This document shows positions 1 to 9,063 of a DNA stretch of 64,000 bases, one piece after another; the first letter of the stretch is position 1; each line of letters starts with the position of its first letter. This DNA is from Cryobacterium zongtaii (GTDB lineage: Bacteria > Actinomycetota > Actinomycetes > Actinomycetales > Microbacteriaceae). Location of the stretch: contig NZ_PPXD01000007.1 of assembly GCF_002909375.1 (NCBI RefSeq), forward strand, positions 310,001 to 374,000. The letters run 5' to 3'. Under the pieces are notes generated by a model. That model was not told the origin of the DNA and ran no database searches. It saw nothing but the letters and a program-made list of their open reading frames with translations. Both the position numbers and the translations under genes were made by a program.

Positions 1-232
1 CCCGGGCAAGAACGGGATCTTCCTGCCCGTCCTGGTTCGCGGCGGCCGCATTTTCGGCACCTGGCGGCGCGACTGGCAGCCCCGGGCGATCACGGTGCAC
101 CCCGCGCCGTTCACCCCGCAGGGCGCCGCATCGCTCCCGGGAACCGATCGGGCCCTTCACGAATACGCCCGCTTCCTCGGCCGCCCGGTGCAGGTGCTTC
201 CGGCCTCACCGACCGTGCCCGCCGCGCCCTAG
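1..232 (+). CDS. Winged-helix DNA-binding / AlkZ-like protein, C-terminal fragment
   Basis: This is the 3' end of a gene that starts before the window. The frame ends at TAG 230-232. The visible 76 residues include NGIFLPVLVRGGRIFGTWRR, which matches the C-terminal 'G-x-v-v-G-t-W-r-r' region of the winged-helix family PF06224 (YcaQ/AlkZ-type DNA glycosylases and relatives). In characterised members this C-terminal region helps DNA binding or base excision. The last 25 residues are Pro/Ala-rich and probably disordered. The catalytic part is outside the window, so enzymatic activity cannot be judged. Confidence 0.6.
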   Translation, partial: PGKNGIFLPVLVRGGRIFGTWRRDWQPRAITVHPAPFTPQGAASLPGTDRALHEYARFLGRPVQVLPASPTVPAAP

Positions 233-283
233 CCTGCCGTGGTGAGACCGGTGATCGGTCCGGTCCGTCGGGCCTTGTACCCT

Positions 284-1327
284 ATGACAGTGCGAATAAC
301 GACCAGCCTGCGAGTATCCAGACGGATCCCGCTGCTGCAGACCCTCAAGACCTCGGTCGCCGTGGTCCTGGCCTGGGTAATCTCGCTGTGGCTCCTGCCC
401 GGCGAGCTGCCCATCTTCGCCGCGATGGCCGCCATCTTCGTCGTGCAGCCCAGCATCAACCAGTCCCTGGGACGGGCCCTGGAACGCAGCCTCGGCGTCG
501 TCGGCGGAGTCCTGGTCGCTCTGGGCATCGGGCTGTGGTTCGGACAGGACAGCTGGATCGTCCTGGCGGCGATCGTGCTCTGCATCCTGCTGGCCTGGGC
601 CCTGAAGCTGTCGCCTGGCTCGGCGAATCAGATCCCGATCAGCGCGATGCTCGTCCTCGTGCTGGGTGCCGCGACACCGACCTACGCCAGGGACCGCATC
701 ATCGAGACCATCCTGGGTGCCGCGATCGCCGTGATCGTCAACGCGTTGATCGTTCCGCCGGTGCTGCTCACGCCCGCACACGACGCGGTGACCCGGCTCA
801 CCCTGGAGGTGGCCGCGACCTTCGACCGGGTGGCCACCGCGCTGCTGAGCCCGCAGAAGTACGCCGATCTGGAGAGCCTGATGATCCAGGCCCGACTACT
901 GCGGCCCATGCTGGCCAAGGCCGAACGGGCCATCAGCCAGGCCGAGGAGAGCCTGACACTCAATCCCCGCCAAAGCAGGCACCGCGAGGTTCTCGACGCC
1001 GACACCGACCTCTACGCCCGCCTGGTGCCCCTGGTCACCCGGGCACTGGGCATGACGAGAGCGCTGCGGGACCACTACGACGACAGCCTGCACCTCGAGC
1101 CCACCGTGCAGGCCTTCGCCATCGAGCTGGAGAGGGCCGCGCACGATCTGCGATTGCTCACCGTGCCGGCGGACGGGAAGCCGTCCGCCTCGGCGGCTCC
1201 GGGGATCGAGCCGCTCGCCCTGACGGCGCCGCTGATGATCATGACTCCACATCCCCAGCACTGGATCTTGATCGGCGCCCTGATGGAGGACCTGCGACGG
1301 GTGCGCGAGGAGATCACCGGCGAGTAG
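284..1327 (+). CDS. FUSC-family membrane protein (aromatic acid exporter-like)
   Basis: The first ~150 residues form several hydrophobic segments (TSVAVVLAWVISLWLLPG, LPIFAAMAAIFVVQPSINQS, VVGGVLVALGIGLWFG, SWIVLAAIVLCILLAWAL, AMLVLVLGAA, ILGAAIAVIVNALIVPP). The conserved 'QPS...S..rar.R..G...G' segment after the second helix is typical of FUSC/ArAE proteins. The C-terminal ~200 residues are soluble and helical. Relatives export aromatic acids or similar anions; the substrate here is unknown. The ATG at 284 is used because it leaves a normal N-terminus. In-frame GTGs at 239, 242 and 290 are also possible, and TAGCCT at 230 lies exactly 12 nt before GTG 242. It is followed closely by another membrane gene on the same strand. 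Confidence 0.75.
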   Translation: MTVRITTSLRVSRRIPLLQTLKTSVAVVLAWVISLWLLPGELPIFAAMAAIFVVQPSINQSLGRALERSLGVVGGVLVALGIGLWFGQDSWIVLAAIVLCILLAWALKLSPGSANQIPISAMLVLVLGAATPTYARDRIIETILGAAIAVIVNALIVPPVLLTPAHDAVTRLTLEVAATFDRVATALLSPQKYADLESLMIQARLLRPMLAKAERAISQAEESLTLNPRQSRHREVLDADTDLYARLVPLVTRALGMTRALRDHYDDSLHLEPTVQAFAIELERAAHDLRLLTVPADGKPSASAAPGIEPLALTAPLMIMTPHPQHWILIGALMEDLRRVREEITGE

Positions 1328-1330
1328 GCT
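1325..1330 (+). promoter_or_regulatory. Candidate -10 box for a leaderless transcript
   Basis: TAGGCT overlaps the stop codon of the FUSC gene, and its first base lies 12 nt before ATG 1337. No ribosome-binding site precedes that ATG. The spacing would place transcription initiation at the start codon. The same 12-nt offset is seen at 26339, 32998, 48881 and 61477. No clear -35 box is seen. Confidence 0.4.
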
Positions 1331-1336
1331 GCCCGC

Positions 1337-2029
1337 ATGTCGAGCAGCCCGGAGCCCGAGCGCCACGCTGCGCCGACCACGGCGACGACGGCCCGGCGAA
1401 CGGTTCTGTCCACCCGGCGGCTGGAATCGTACACTGACGGCGTCTTCGCCATCGCGGCCACGCTGCTGGTGCTGAACGTCTCCGTGGACAGCATCGGCGT
1501 CGTGACGTCGAACGCCGAGTTCCTACGGCAGGTCAACGCCTTGGCACCGAGCATCCTGAACGTGGTCATCAGCTTTCTGCTGCTCAGCCTGCTGTGGCTC
1601 ATTCACGTGCGTCAGTTCGAGTTCATCCCCCGTGTGGATACCACCATCATCTGGCTCAACAATTTCCGCCTTCTCGGCGTGGTCCTGGTTCCGTTCACGA
1701 CGAGTCTCAACGACGAACTCAGCCGGTACCTGCTGGGCCGCACGCTGTTACCCCTGAACTTCTTCGTGATCCTGCTCTTCAGCACCTGGCAGTGGTTCCA
1801 CGCCAGCTCTCCCCGCAGACAGCTCGTGCATGGCGCATCCGCCACCGCCGTTCACAACGCACGGGTGAACAATGTCAGCGCGCTTTCACAGTCGTTCGCC
1901 GTCGTACTGCTGGCGACGCTGGTCGGTTCCCCCGCGTTCTTCCTGTTCGCCCTTGATCCGCTCATCGCCCTGGTGTTGCGACGACTCGGGGTCCTGCGGC
2001 CGACGCCGGACGAACCGGTGGCCGGGTGA
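1337..2029 (+). CDS. TMEM175-family (DUF1211) membrane protein, putative potassium channel
   Basis: This 230-residue protein has about six hydrophobic segments. Residues ~29-45 (RLESYTDGVFAIAATLLVLN) match the signature first helix of the TMEM175/DUF1211 family, normally R-x-x-x-F-S-D-G-V-F-A-I. Here the FSD triad reads YTD, so the pore-lining Phe is Tyr. Bacterial TMEM175 proteins are tetrameric K+ channels with this helix lining the pore. The gene lies 9 nt after the FUSC gene and converges on yceI, with a strong hairpin between them. Family assignment is solid; ion selectivity is inferred. Confidence 0.8.
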   Translation: MSSSPEPERHAAPTTATTARRTVLSTRRLESYTDGVFAIAATLLVLNVSVDSIGVVTSNAEFLRQVNALAPSILNVVISFLLLSLLWLIHVRQFEFIPRVDTTIIWLNNFRLLGVVLVPFTTSLNDELSRYLLGRTLLPLNFFVILLFSTWQWFHASSPRRQLVHGASATAVHNARVNNVSALSQSFAVVLLATLVGSPAFFLFALDPLIALVLRRLGVLRPTPDEPVAG

Positions 2030-2069
2030 CGGGCGGAACCGCACACAGAGACAACACAACCCAGACACA

Positions 2070-2101
2070 ACAACGGGGACCCCACTGGTGGGATCCCCGT
2101 T
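2070..2101. terminator. Bidirectional hairpin terminator
   Basis: A 15-nt arm (CAACGGGGACCCCAC) and its near-perfect complement (GTGGGATCCCCGTTG) flank a 2-nt centre, with one mismatch that is a G-T wobble on one strand. It lies between the convergent TMEM175-type gene and yceI and can serve both. There is no long T-tract on either side. Confidence 0.75.
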
Positions 2102-2117
2102 GCGCGATGCCGAGTGC

Positions 2118-2678
2118 TTAGGCCTGGAGGGCACCCTGCAGTTCGAGGGTGATGGTGACCTTGTCGCCCAGCAGCATGCCGCCGGTCTCGAGGGCCGCGT
2201 TGTAGGTGAGACCGAAGTCTTCACGGTTGACCTGGGTCGTGGCGGTGGCGCCGAACTTGTAGTTGCCGTAGGGGTCGCCGCCGAAGCCACCGAACTCGAA
2301 GTCGAAGGTGACGGGCTTGGTGACGCCCTTGATGGTGAGGTTGCCGTCCACGAGGTAGTCGCCGCCGACGACGCGCACTCCGGTCGACACGAAGTCGATG
2401 GTCGGGTAGGTCTCGGCGTCGAAGAAGTCGCCGGTGCGCAGGTGGCCGTCGCGGTTGGCCTCGTTGGTGTTGATGGACGCGACGACGGCGGACGCCGTGA
2501 CGCTGGTCTCGAGGGGGTTCTCGGTGGTGACGAAGGTGGCGTTGAAAGTCTCGAACGTGCCCTTGACCTTGCTGATCATGATGTGACGGATGCTGAAGCC
2601 GACGACGCTGTGCGTGGGGTCGATGGTCCAGGTTCCCGCTTTGTAGCCCGGGATGGTTGTGGTGGTGATGTCGCTCAT
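2118..2678 (-). CDS. YceI family protein
   Basis: The 186-residue product has the YceI lipocalin-like fold signature: GTWTIDPTHSVVGFSIRHIM near the N-terminus, then KVKGTFETFNATF, alternating beta strands, and a C-terminal NREDFGLTYNAALETGGMLLGDKVTI. Family members bind long-chain isoprenoids or amphiphiles in a beta barrel. There is no signal peptide, so this is the cytoplasmic form common in Actinobacteria. ATG 2678 is chosen because AGGAG precedes it at normal spacing. The palindrome TATGC-AAGC-GCATA lies 48-61 nt upstream and probably binds a regulator. Confidence 0.92.
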   Translation of the reverse strand: MSDITTTTIPGYKAGTWTIDPTHSVVGFSIRHIMISKVKGTFETFNATFVTTENPLETSVTASAVVASINTNEANRDGHLRTGDFFDAETYPTIDFVSTGVRVVGGDYLVDGNLTIKGVTKPVTFDFEFGGFGGDPYGNYKFGATATTQVNREDFGLTYNAALETGGMLLGDKVTITLELQGALQA

Positions 2679-2725
2679 GGTGCTCCTCAAGTCCGTGGGG
2701 GCGGTGGATTCGCTGCCCTCAGGTA

Positions 2726-2739
2726 TATGCAAGCGCATA
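2726..2739. promoter_or_regulatory. Palindromic operator candidate TATGC-N4-GCATA
   Basis: This is a perfect inverted repeat, TATGC-AAGC-GCATA, in the divergent region between yceI (minus) and the DUF2236 gene (plus). A nearly identical element, GTATGC-ATAC-GCATAC, sits upstream of the LLM oxidoreductase at 12469-12484. The size and symmetry suit a dimeric MarR/TetR-type repressor; no such gene lies next to it. Confidence 0.5.
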
Positions 2740-2852
2740 GGACTACAGGATATTCCATCACCGACCAGAAAAGATGTGAACGATTCAGGAACGCACGGAG
2801 AACCCGACTCCTCGGCGGGGAAGTAGGCTCGGCCTGTCAAGAGGAGTCCACG

Positions 2853-3716
2853 ATGCCGACAGCGTCCCCGTCCAGTCCGGCGTCCCTGTCGAGCCCGGCA
2901 CTGAGCATCCACGATGTGGCCCCGGAAAGCGTTCTGGTTCTCGGCGGCGGTCGCGCGATCCTCCTACAGCTCGCGAACCCCGCCGTCGGGCACGGCGTCG
3001 CCAGGCACAGCGACTTCGCGACCCGACCGCTGAGTCGACTGAGCGGCACGCTCTCCTACGTATACGCAGTCACCTGCGGCTCGCCCATTGACCGGGCCGC
3101 GGCCGTGCGCCGGGTCTCCCTGGCCCATCGCCCGGTGCACGGCAGCCAGAGCGTCGGCGCCCCGGCGTACAACGCCTTCGATCCGCAGTTGCAGCTCTGG
3201 GTTGCCGCGACCCTGTACGAATCCGCGACCCGTGTGCACGAGCTGGTCTACGGACCGCTCACGGATACCGACGCCGAGTCCGTCTACCGTGACTACGGCG
3301 TGCTCGGCACCGCCCTTCAGGTACCGCCCGGGCTGTGGCCCGCGGACCGGGAGGCTTTCGCGGCGTACTGGAGCCGCGCAACGTCCGGCCTGGCGACCGA
3401 CGAGACGACCCGATCGGTGGCCAGGCAACTGCTGCACCCCACCACCGGACCGGTCTGGTTGCGCCTGGCGATGCCGCTGGGGCGCCTGGTCACCACGGGG
3501 CTCCTGCAGCCCGACGAACGAGCCCTCTTCGACCTGCCCTGGTCGCCCGGACGCCAGCGCAGGTACAACGCCGTGATCGGCGTCATCCGTCTGATCTATC
3601 CGCGCCTGCCGACGCGGCTGCGGCAGGCCCCCATGCGGCACTACCTTCGTGCCGGCCGATCCCTCGCTGCGAGGGATCGCGCGACCGGGCAACCTGGCGG
3701 CGCCGACGGGCGTTGA
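2853..3716 (+). CDS. DUF2236 / MpaB-like oxygenase family protein
   Basis: This 287-residue protein has the DUF2236 pattern: an early 'LGGGRAILLQLANPAVGHGVARHSDF' region, then HRPVHG, then the DPQLQLWVAATLYESATRVHELVYG helix. Relatives include the latex-clearing protein Lcp and mpaB-type oxygenases, which carry haem in an all-helical fold; the His in the GHGVA segment is a plausible haem ligand. ATG 2853 is preceded by GAGGAG. TAGGCT at 2824-2829 is a plausible -10, giving a short leader. It is divergent from yceI across the 2726 palindrome. The substrate is unknown. Confidence 0.8.
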   Translation: MPTASPSSPASLSSPALSIHDVAPESVLVLGGGRAILLQLANPAVGHGVARHSDFATRPLSRLSGTLSYVYAVTCGSPIDRAAAVRRVSLAHRPVHGSQSVGAPAYNAFDPQLQLWVAATLYESATRVHELVYGPLTDTDAESVYRDYGVLGTALQVPPGLWPADREAFAAYWSRATSGLATDETTRSVARQLLHPTTGPVWLRLAMPLGRLVTTGLLQPDERALFDLPWSPGRQRRYNAVIGVIRLIYPRLPTRLRQAPMRHYLRAGRSLAARDRATGQPGGADGR

Positions 3717-3735
3717 CTGGGCTGAGCTGAACCGC

Positions 3736-4308
3736 CTAGAAGAAGTCGTCCGGGGTACCGGCCGCCCGGGTCACCGCGACGGTGGACACACCGGCGCCAT
3801 CGAGCTTGGCCATTGCGACCCGAAGCCCGGACTCCATCTGGGAGGCCCACACCTCGGTCTCGCGGGCACCGGCCTCGACGGCCGTGAGCCTGGCGAGGGC
3901 CTTCTCCTTGTCGGCACGCTCAGTGGCGACCTGCTGGATGCTCAGGGTGACGGCGTAGTACGCCGCCACCATCGAGGCGATCGGCGTGGCGATGACGGCC
4001 AAGGCGATGATGCTCTCGTTGGAGACGTTCACGAAGATCATGATGATGAACGCGATCGTCAGAACGGCGATGCCTACGAGAACCACCAGTGCGGCCCGCT
4101 GCGGCGGCCCCGTTCTAAGGTCGGAGAGCAGGGTGCGGCTTCGGGTCTTGGTCCGGTTGGGGACCGGGGACTCTGCGGGGTCGACCGGCCCGTCACCCGT
4201 CGGCCCGTCGCCGGCGGGCTGAGTGCCCGGCATCGGCAGGCGTTCTGTGGTGGTCGAGGTGTCGAGGGGGAACGTTCGGTCGAACGGGTCATAGCTCTGA
4301 TCGGTCAT
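3736..4308 (-). CDS. Hypothetical two-TM membrane protein
   Basis: I do not recognise a named family. The 190-residue product has a polar, Pro/Thr-rich N-terminus (~1-65), two hydrophobic helices (AALVVLVGIAVLTIAFIIMIFVNV at about 72-95 and the IIALAVIATPIASMVAAYYAV segment after it), then a charged, probably coiled-coil region (~125-165), and ends in DDFF. The layout suggests a small inner-membrane protein with cytoplasmic tails. ATG 4308 begins MTDQSYD; frames extending further upstream give low-complexity Arg/Pro sequence. It follows the HTH gene on the same strand after 85 nt. Confidence 0.6.
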   Translation of the reverse strand: MTDQSYDPFDRTFPLDTSTTTERLPMPGTQPAGDGPTGDGPVDPAESPVPNRTKTRSRTLLSDLRTGPPQRAALVVLVGIAVLTIAFIIMIFVNVSNESIIALAVIATPIASMVAAYYAVTLSIQQVATERADKEKALARLTAVEAGARETEVWASQMESGLRVAMAKLDGAGVSTVAVTRAAGTPDDFF

Positions 4309-4358
4309 GGTCACTCCGTGGGTGGGTTTCGGTAGCTCGGGTGATGTCTCAAGGCTCT

Positions 4359-4403
4359 GTCGTTGAGGGGATCGTCGTTGCGGGGGTCGTCGTCTAGGGG
4401 GTT
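4359..4403. repeat. Three imperfect 15-bp tandem repeats
   Basis: Three consecutive 15-bp units of the type GTCGTTGNGGGGNTC (4359-4373, 4374-4388, 4389-4403) sit downstream of the HTH gene and run over its stop codon. They are G-rich on the plus strand. No function can be assigned. Confidence 0.45.
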
Positions 4404-4918
4404 GGTTTTTCGGGGTCAGTTTCCGCGGATTCTGTCGTCGAGGGTAGCGCGTCCCCGGGAAGGATGACGCGTTTGTAACTGCGGCCATCCGCCAGCTCGA
4501 CGGTGCGGCTGACCAGTTTACCTCTGCTCACCTGCAGGTACACCGCTTGAACGCTGACGCCGAGCAATCCGGCAGCCTCGGCCACCGAGTGCCCGGGCAG
4601 GTCGGTCGGAACGCTGCTGGGCCGCGCGCTGCGCTTGCGTCCGGCATCCAGGCGGGCCGCGATGTCGGAGTCGGTGCCCTGCCAGCGCCACTTGGCCGCG
4701 GTGGGTTTGAGCCCGGCGGCATCCGCGATCTCGGGCCAGCCCGCTCCATCGGACAGGGCGTCGCGTACGCTCGCCAGCGCGGCCGGGTCGGCGTCAAGGT
4801 GGTGAAGTACCGCACGAATGGCCCGCATCCGCTCCAGCGGCGGAGCCGCCGCGTTGGCGTCCAGCTCCGTCAGCCGGGCCAGCGCAGCCGCCGTCTCCGT
4901 GGATAGGAAATGGCCCAT
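4394..4918 (-). CDS. Helix-turn-helix protein with two HTH-like segments
   Basis: This 174-residue protein has two helix-turn-helix-like stretches: GAGWPEIADAAGLKPTAAKW (about 58-77) and, after a basic linker, HSVAEAAGLLGVSVQAVYLQ (about 110-129). The second is followed by a strand-rich 'RGKLVSRTVELADGRSYKRVILP' that resembles an excisionase/MerR-type wing. It is probably a DNA-binding protein of unknown target. ATG 4918 has GAGGAGGA just upstream. It lies 56 nt beyond treZ on the same strand, so read-through from the trehalose operon is possible. Confidence 0.65.
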   Translation of the reverse strand: MGHFLSTETAAALARLTELDANAAAPPLERMRAIRAVLHHLDADPAALASVRDALSDGAGWPEIADAAGLKPTAAKWRWQGTDSDIAARLDAGRKRSARPSSVPTDLPGHSVAEAAGLLGVSVQAVYLQVSRGKLVSRTVELADGRSYKRVILPGDALPSTTESAETDPEKPTP

Positions 4919-4973
4919 GGGTCCTCCTCGATGGTCAGTGGTACTGGCGAGTGGAGCTGGCGGGTAGATGGAC

Positions 4974-6740
4974 CTAGGCGAGGACCGCGACCGAGTGCGG
5001 CGGCAGCAACACCCGGCCGGCGTCGAGCCGGGGGCTCGCTTCGGCGTTGTTCGCGAAGGCGAGCAGGACGCTCTGCCCGGCAACCGGAACGGACCGAGCG
5101 GTCGCGGAAAGGTTGATCACGATCTCGGTCTCGCCGCGGGACAGCAACAGCCAGCCGTCCGCCTCGTCATAGGCCACCGCGACCCGCGCGAACCGTGGAT
5201 CGGTCAGGTCGGCGAGCCGGCGACGGAGACCCGCGAGGTCACGGTAGAACGCCAGGAGACGACCGGAATCGCCACGCTGCAGTTCGGACCAGTCCAGTTT
5301 TGACCGCTCGAAGGTGGCCGGGTCCTGGGGGTCGGGCACCACGGCCGGGTCCCAGCCCATCCGGGCGAACTCGCCGATGCGGCCCTCTGCGGTGGCCAGG
5401 CCGAGTTCAGGCTCTGGGTGCGAGGTGAAGAACTGCCACGGTGTGCGCGCCCCCCACTCTTCGCCCATGAACAGCATCGGGGTGAACGGGCCGAGCAGGG
5501 TGAGTGCGGCGGCGATGCCCAGCTGGCCGGTGTCGAGCTGGGCGCTGAGCCTGTCGCCGATGGCCCGGTTGCCGATCTGGTCGTGATTCTGCGAGGCGAC
5601 GACCAGCCGCCAGGCCGGCATCCGTTCGGTGTCGACAGGGCGGCCGTGGTGGCGGCCGCGGAAGGTGGACAGGGTGCCGTCGTGGAAGAACCCGCGGGTG
5701 AGCACCTTCGCCAGGGCGCCGAGGGGGGCGAAGTCGGCGTAATAGCCGACAGTCTCACCGGTGAGGGCGACGTGCACGGCGTGGTGGAAGTCGTCGCTCC
5801 ACTGGGCGTCGAGTCCGTACCCGTTGGCTTCACGGGGGGTGATCAGCTTGGGGTCGTTGAGGTCCGATTCGGCGATGAGGGTCAATGGGCGGCCCACGGA
5901 GGCGCTGAGCACGGCCACCTCGCCGGCGAGCTGTTCCAGCAGGTGCACCGCGGAGTGGTCCTTGAGGGCGTGCACGGCGTCCAACCGCAGGCCGTCGACG
6001 TGATAGTCGCGCAGCCACATCAACGCGCTGTCGATGATGTACCGGCGCACCTCGTCGGAGTCCTGGCCGTCGAGGTTGACCGAGGCGCCCCAGGTGTTGC
6101 CCTCGGCGTCGCTGAGGTAGGGCCCGTAGTTGGGCAGGTAGTTGCCGCTGGGGCCCAGGTGGTTGTGCACGACGTCCTGGATCACGCCGATGCCGGCCGC
6201 GTGGCAGGCATCGACGAACCGCTGGTACGCCGCCGGGCCGCCGTAGCCCTCGTGCACGGCATACCAGAGCACACCGTCGTAGCCCCAGTTGTGAGTGCCG
6301 TTGAAGCCGTTCACCGGCAGCAGCTCGACGAAGTCGACACCGAGTGACACGAGGTGGTCGAGCCGGCCGGCCGCGGCCTCCAGGGTGCCCTCGGGGGTGA
6401 ACGTGCCGATGTGCAGCTCGTAGATGGTGGCACCGGCGAGCTGACGACCGGTCCAGGCGTCGTCCTGCCAGGTGTGCGTGGCCGGGTCGAAGCTGCGGGA
6501 GAGGTTGTGCACGCCGTGCGGCTGGCGGCGGGATCGCGGGTCGGGAAACGGGCCGGCGCCATCCAGCAGGAAGCCGTAGTCGACACCGTCAGCGCTGCCG
6601 GGCAGGCTGCCGTGCCACCAGCCGGCGTCGCCGCGGGTCATCGGCGCGGTGGCGTCGCCGGCCACCAGCCCGACGGTCTCGGCGGCGGGCGCCCACACGT
6701 CGATCGGAACGGCGACGACGTCGGGGTTGTCTGTCGTCAC
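4974..6740 (-). CDS. treZ: Malto-oligosyltrehalose trehalohydrolase
   Basis: TreZ (588 aa) hydrolyses the bond between trehalose and the rest of a maltooligosyl-trehalose, releasing free trehalose. The N-terminal ~90 residues are the beta-sandwich domain, followed by the GH13 barrel. Catalytic regions are visible: [14 protein letters not shown] (nucleophile Asp), [10 protein letters not shown] (acid/base Glu) and [15 protein letters not shown] (third acidic residue). It starts at GTG 6740 within a GTGA overlap with treY, with GAGGAGG upstream, so the two are translationally coupled. Length is normal for the family. It is the last step of the treX-treY-treZ route, probably for osmotic, cold or desiccation tolerance. 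Confidence 0.95.
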   Translation of the reverse strand: MTTDNPDVVAVPIDVWAPAAETVGLVAGDATAPMTRGDAGWWHGSLPGSADGVDYGFLLDGAGPFPDPRSRRQPHGVHNLSRSFDPATHTWQDDAWTGRQLAGATIYELHIGTFTPEGTLEAAAGRLDHLVSLGVDFVELLPVNGFNGTHNWGYDGVLWYAVHEGYGGPAAYQRFVDACHAAGIGVIQDVVHNHLGPSGNYLPNYGPYLSDAEGNTWGASVNLDGQDSDEVRRYIIDSALMWLRDYHVDGLRLDAVHALKDHSAVHLLEQLAGEVAVLSASVGRPLTLIAESDLNDPKLITPREANGYGLDAQWSDDFHHAVHVALTGETVGYYADFAPLGALAKVLTRGFFHDGTLSTFRGRHHGRPVDTERMPAWRLVVASQNHDQIGNRAIGDRLSAQLDTGQLGIAAALTLLGPFTPMLFMGEEWGARTPWQFFTSHPEPELGLATAEGRIGEFARMGWDPAVVPDPQDPATFERSKLDWSELQRGDSGRLLAFYRDLAGLRRRLADLTDPRFARVAVAYDEADGWLLLSRGETEIVINLSATARSVPVAGQSVLLAFANNAEASPRLDAGRVLLPPHSVAVLA

Positions 6741-9058
6741 GGGGTGGCCTCCTCGATAGCGGTGGGTGCGGTGATGCTCGCGGGGATCAACAGCGCAACC
6801 GGATAGCGCGACAGCAGGTCGGCCAGACGCACCTGGCCGCCGGCGAAGCGGATGCCGGTGAGAGCATCCTGCCAGTCGTGCCCGGCGAGCATGATCGTGG
6901 TGTCACCCCAGCCGGTGCGGGCGAGCGCGACGGGCAGCCGGGTGGCGACGGTCACGGCGCCGCCGCGGTCGTAGGCCACCACGTGGGCGGCGGCCGGGCC
7001 GAACGCCTCGACCGGTGCGTGCCGGACGAACAGCTCCGGCCGATCACGGCGCAGGCGCAGGGCGTGGGTGGTGACGAGCAGTTTCGCGGCGCCGGTTTCA
7101 TCGATCGGGGGCAGCCAGCCCGCGCTGACGCGGTCCAGGTAGTCCCGGCGCACGGTGTAGTCCACCGGGCGGCGGTTGTCGGGGTCCACGAGCGACATCT
7201 CCCAGAGTTCGCTGCCCTGGTAGACGTCGGGCACACCGGGCGCGGTGAGCTGGATGAGCTTGAGGGAGAGCGAGTTGCTCCAGCCGGCCTGCTTCACCCT
7301 GTCGACGAAGGCGGTAACGGTGCGGGTCAGGGGCCCGTCCTCGGCGAGTTCCCGAACCAGGGCGCGCATCCGGTTTTCAAAGTCGTCGTTGGGCGCGGTC
7401 CAGGTGGTAGAGAGGTTCGCTTCCCTGGACGCCTTCTCGGCATAGCCGATGAGACGGTCGGTGGAGGCGGGCCAGGAGCCCACGATGGCCTGCCAGAGTA
7501 GGTTCTCGAACGGGGCGTCGCCGAGCGGGGCCAGGGCACGCAGCTCGCCGAGCACAGCGGTCCACTCGTCAGGGATCTCGGCCAGGACCGAGATTCGGGC
7601 CCGCACGTCTTCGCCGCGCTTGGTGTCGTGGGTCGACAGGGTGGTCTGTGAGGCGGGCGCAACGGCCAGCCGGGTCTGCTGGCGGCGGTGGAATTCCTCC
7701 ACCGGCACCGCGAACTCGCTCGGGTCCGCGCCGACCTCGTTGAGGGAGGTGAGCCGGCTGTAGCGGTAGTAGGCGGTGTCTTCGACACCCTTGGCCATCA
7801 CCATCCCCGAGGTCTGCTGGAACCGCACGGCCGCGGGGTGTGCGGGGTCGGTGAGATACGGCAGCAGGGCGGTGATGGTGGCGTCGAGGTCGGGCCGGCG
7901 CTGCCGGGCAAGTCGCACGGCGGTGTCGAGTTCGTGGCGGCCGACGGGCAGGTAGGAGCGGTAGACCGGGAACCAGGCGATCAGTTCGGCGAGGGCGTCG
8001 GCTGCATCGGGGACCTCGGGGATCAGACGGTCGAGTCGGCGTACCTCACTCTGCAGGATGCCGTCGGCGATGGCGCGCTTGCCGGTATAGACCAGTTCGG
8101 TCCAGGAGACGGCGCCGCCCTGCAGGGTGGCCTCCAGGGTGTCGAGGGCGTCCTGGCCGGCCGGGTCCACCAGGACCCTGTCGAAGTCGGCAAGGGCGTC
8201 ATAGCCGGTGGTGCCGTGGGTCGACCAGCTACTGGGCAGCTGTTCGCGGCCCTCCAGGATCTTCTCCACCAGCAGGTAGCCGTCCGGCATGGCGGCGTGC
8301 AGCCTGTCGAGGTAGCCGGCCGGGTCGGCGAGGCCGTCCGGGTGGTCGACCCGCAGGCCCTGCACCTGGCCGGTGTGCACCCAGCGCAGGATCTCGCGGT
8401 GGGATTCGTCGAAGACCCAGGGCACCTCGACGCGCACACCGGCGAGCGTGTTCACGGCGAAGAAGCGGCGGTAGTTCAGGTCGGTGTCGGCGCGGCGCCA
8501 GCTGACCAGTTCGTAGTGCTGCCTGTCGTGCACCACGGCGGCGGGGGCGCCGTCGTCCGCGGTGCCGGGAGCCAGCGGGAACCGGTTGTCGTAGTAGCGC
8601 AGTTCGTCGCCCACCACGGTGAGCTGGTCGAGTTCGGTGTCGCCGTCACCGAGTACGGGCAGCAGCAGCCGACCGTTGCCGGCGGGCCAGTCCACGTCGA
8701 AGGCCTCGGCATAGCGGGAGCCCTGCCCGGCTCGGAGCAGGTCCCACCACCAGGCGTTGCTGTGCGGCGTCTGGACGCCGACGTGGTTGGGGACGATGTC
8801 CACCAGGATGCCGCGGCCGGCCGCGGCCACCCGCTCCGACAGTCGGGCGAGCGCCTCGGGGCCGCCGCGGGCCGGGTCGATGCTGCCGTGGTCGATCACG
8901 TCGTAGCCGTGGTCGGAGCCCTCCTCGGCCGTGAGCAGCGGCGAGAGGTAGAGCCAGTCCGCGCCGAGCCGGCTGACGTAATCGAGCACACCCGCCGCCG
9001 CATCCAGATCGAAGGCCGACGTGATCTGCAGGCGATAGGTAGAGACGGGGATGCTCAT
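6737..9058 (-). CDS. treY: Malto-oligosyltrehalose synthase
   Basis: TreY (773 aa) converts the reducing-end alpha-1,4 glucose bond of maltodextrins into an alpha,alpha-1,1 bond. The start at 9058 gives [11 protein letters not shown], the conserved TreY N-terminus. GH13 motifs are present: [22 protein letters not shown] (nucleophile Asp) and [15 protein letters not shown] (acid/base Glu), plus the long TreY-specific insertions and the C-terminal [24 protein letters not shown]. The gene begins 5 nt after glgX ends and overlaps treZ by 4 nt. Nothing abnormal is seen. Confidence 0.96.
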   Translation of the reverse strand: MSIPVSTYRLQITSAFDLDAAAGVLDYVSRLGADWLYLSPLLTAEEGSDHGYDVIDHGSIDPARGGPEALARLSERVAAAGRGILVDIVPNHVGVQTPHSNAWWWDLLRAGQGSRYAEAFDVDWPAGNGRLLLPVLGDGDTELDQLTVVGDELRYYDNRFPLAPGTADDGAPAAVVHDRQHYELVSWRRADTDLNYRRFFAVNTLAGVRVEVPWVFDESHREILRWVHTGQVQGLRVDHPDGLADPAGYLDRLHAAMPDGYLLVEKILEGREQLPSSWSTHGTTGYDALADFDRVLVDPAGQDALDTLEATLQGGAVSWTELVYTGKRAIADGILQSEVRRLDRLIPEVPDAADALAELIAWFPVYRSYLPVGRHELDTAVRLARQRRPDLDATITALLPYLTDPAHPAAVRFQQTSGMVMAKGVEDTAYYRYSRLTSLNEVGADPSEFAVPVEEFHRRQQTRLAVAPASQTTLSTHDTKRGEDVRARISVLAEIPDEWTAVLGELRALAPLGDAPFENLLWQAIVGSWPASTDRLIGYAEKASREANLSTTWTAPNDDFENRMRALVRELAEDGPLTRTVTAFVDRVKQAGWSNSLSLKLIQLTAPGVPDVYQGSELWEMSLVDPDNRRPVDYTVRRDYLDRVSAGWLPPIDETGAAKLLVTTHALRLRRDRPELFVRHAPVEAFGPAAAHVVAYDRGGAVTVATRLPVALARTGWGDTTIMLAGHDWQDALTGIRFAGGQVRLADLLSRYPVALLIPASITAPTAIEEATP

Positions 9059-9063
9059 GGTGG

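Noticed and set aside
1872-2852. Upstream extension of the DUF2236 gene across yceI
   Set aside because: It reads antisense through yceI and the terminator; ATG 2853 with GAGGAG gives a family-like N-terminus.
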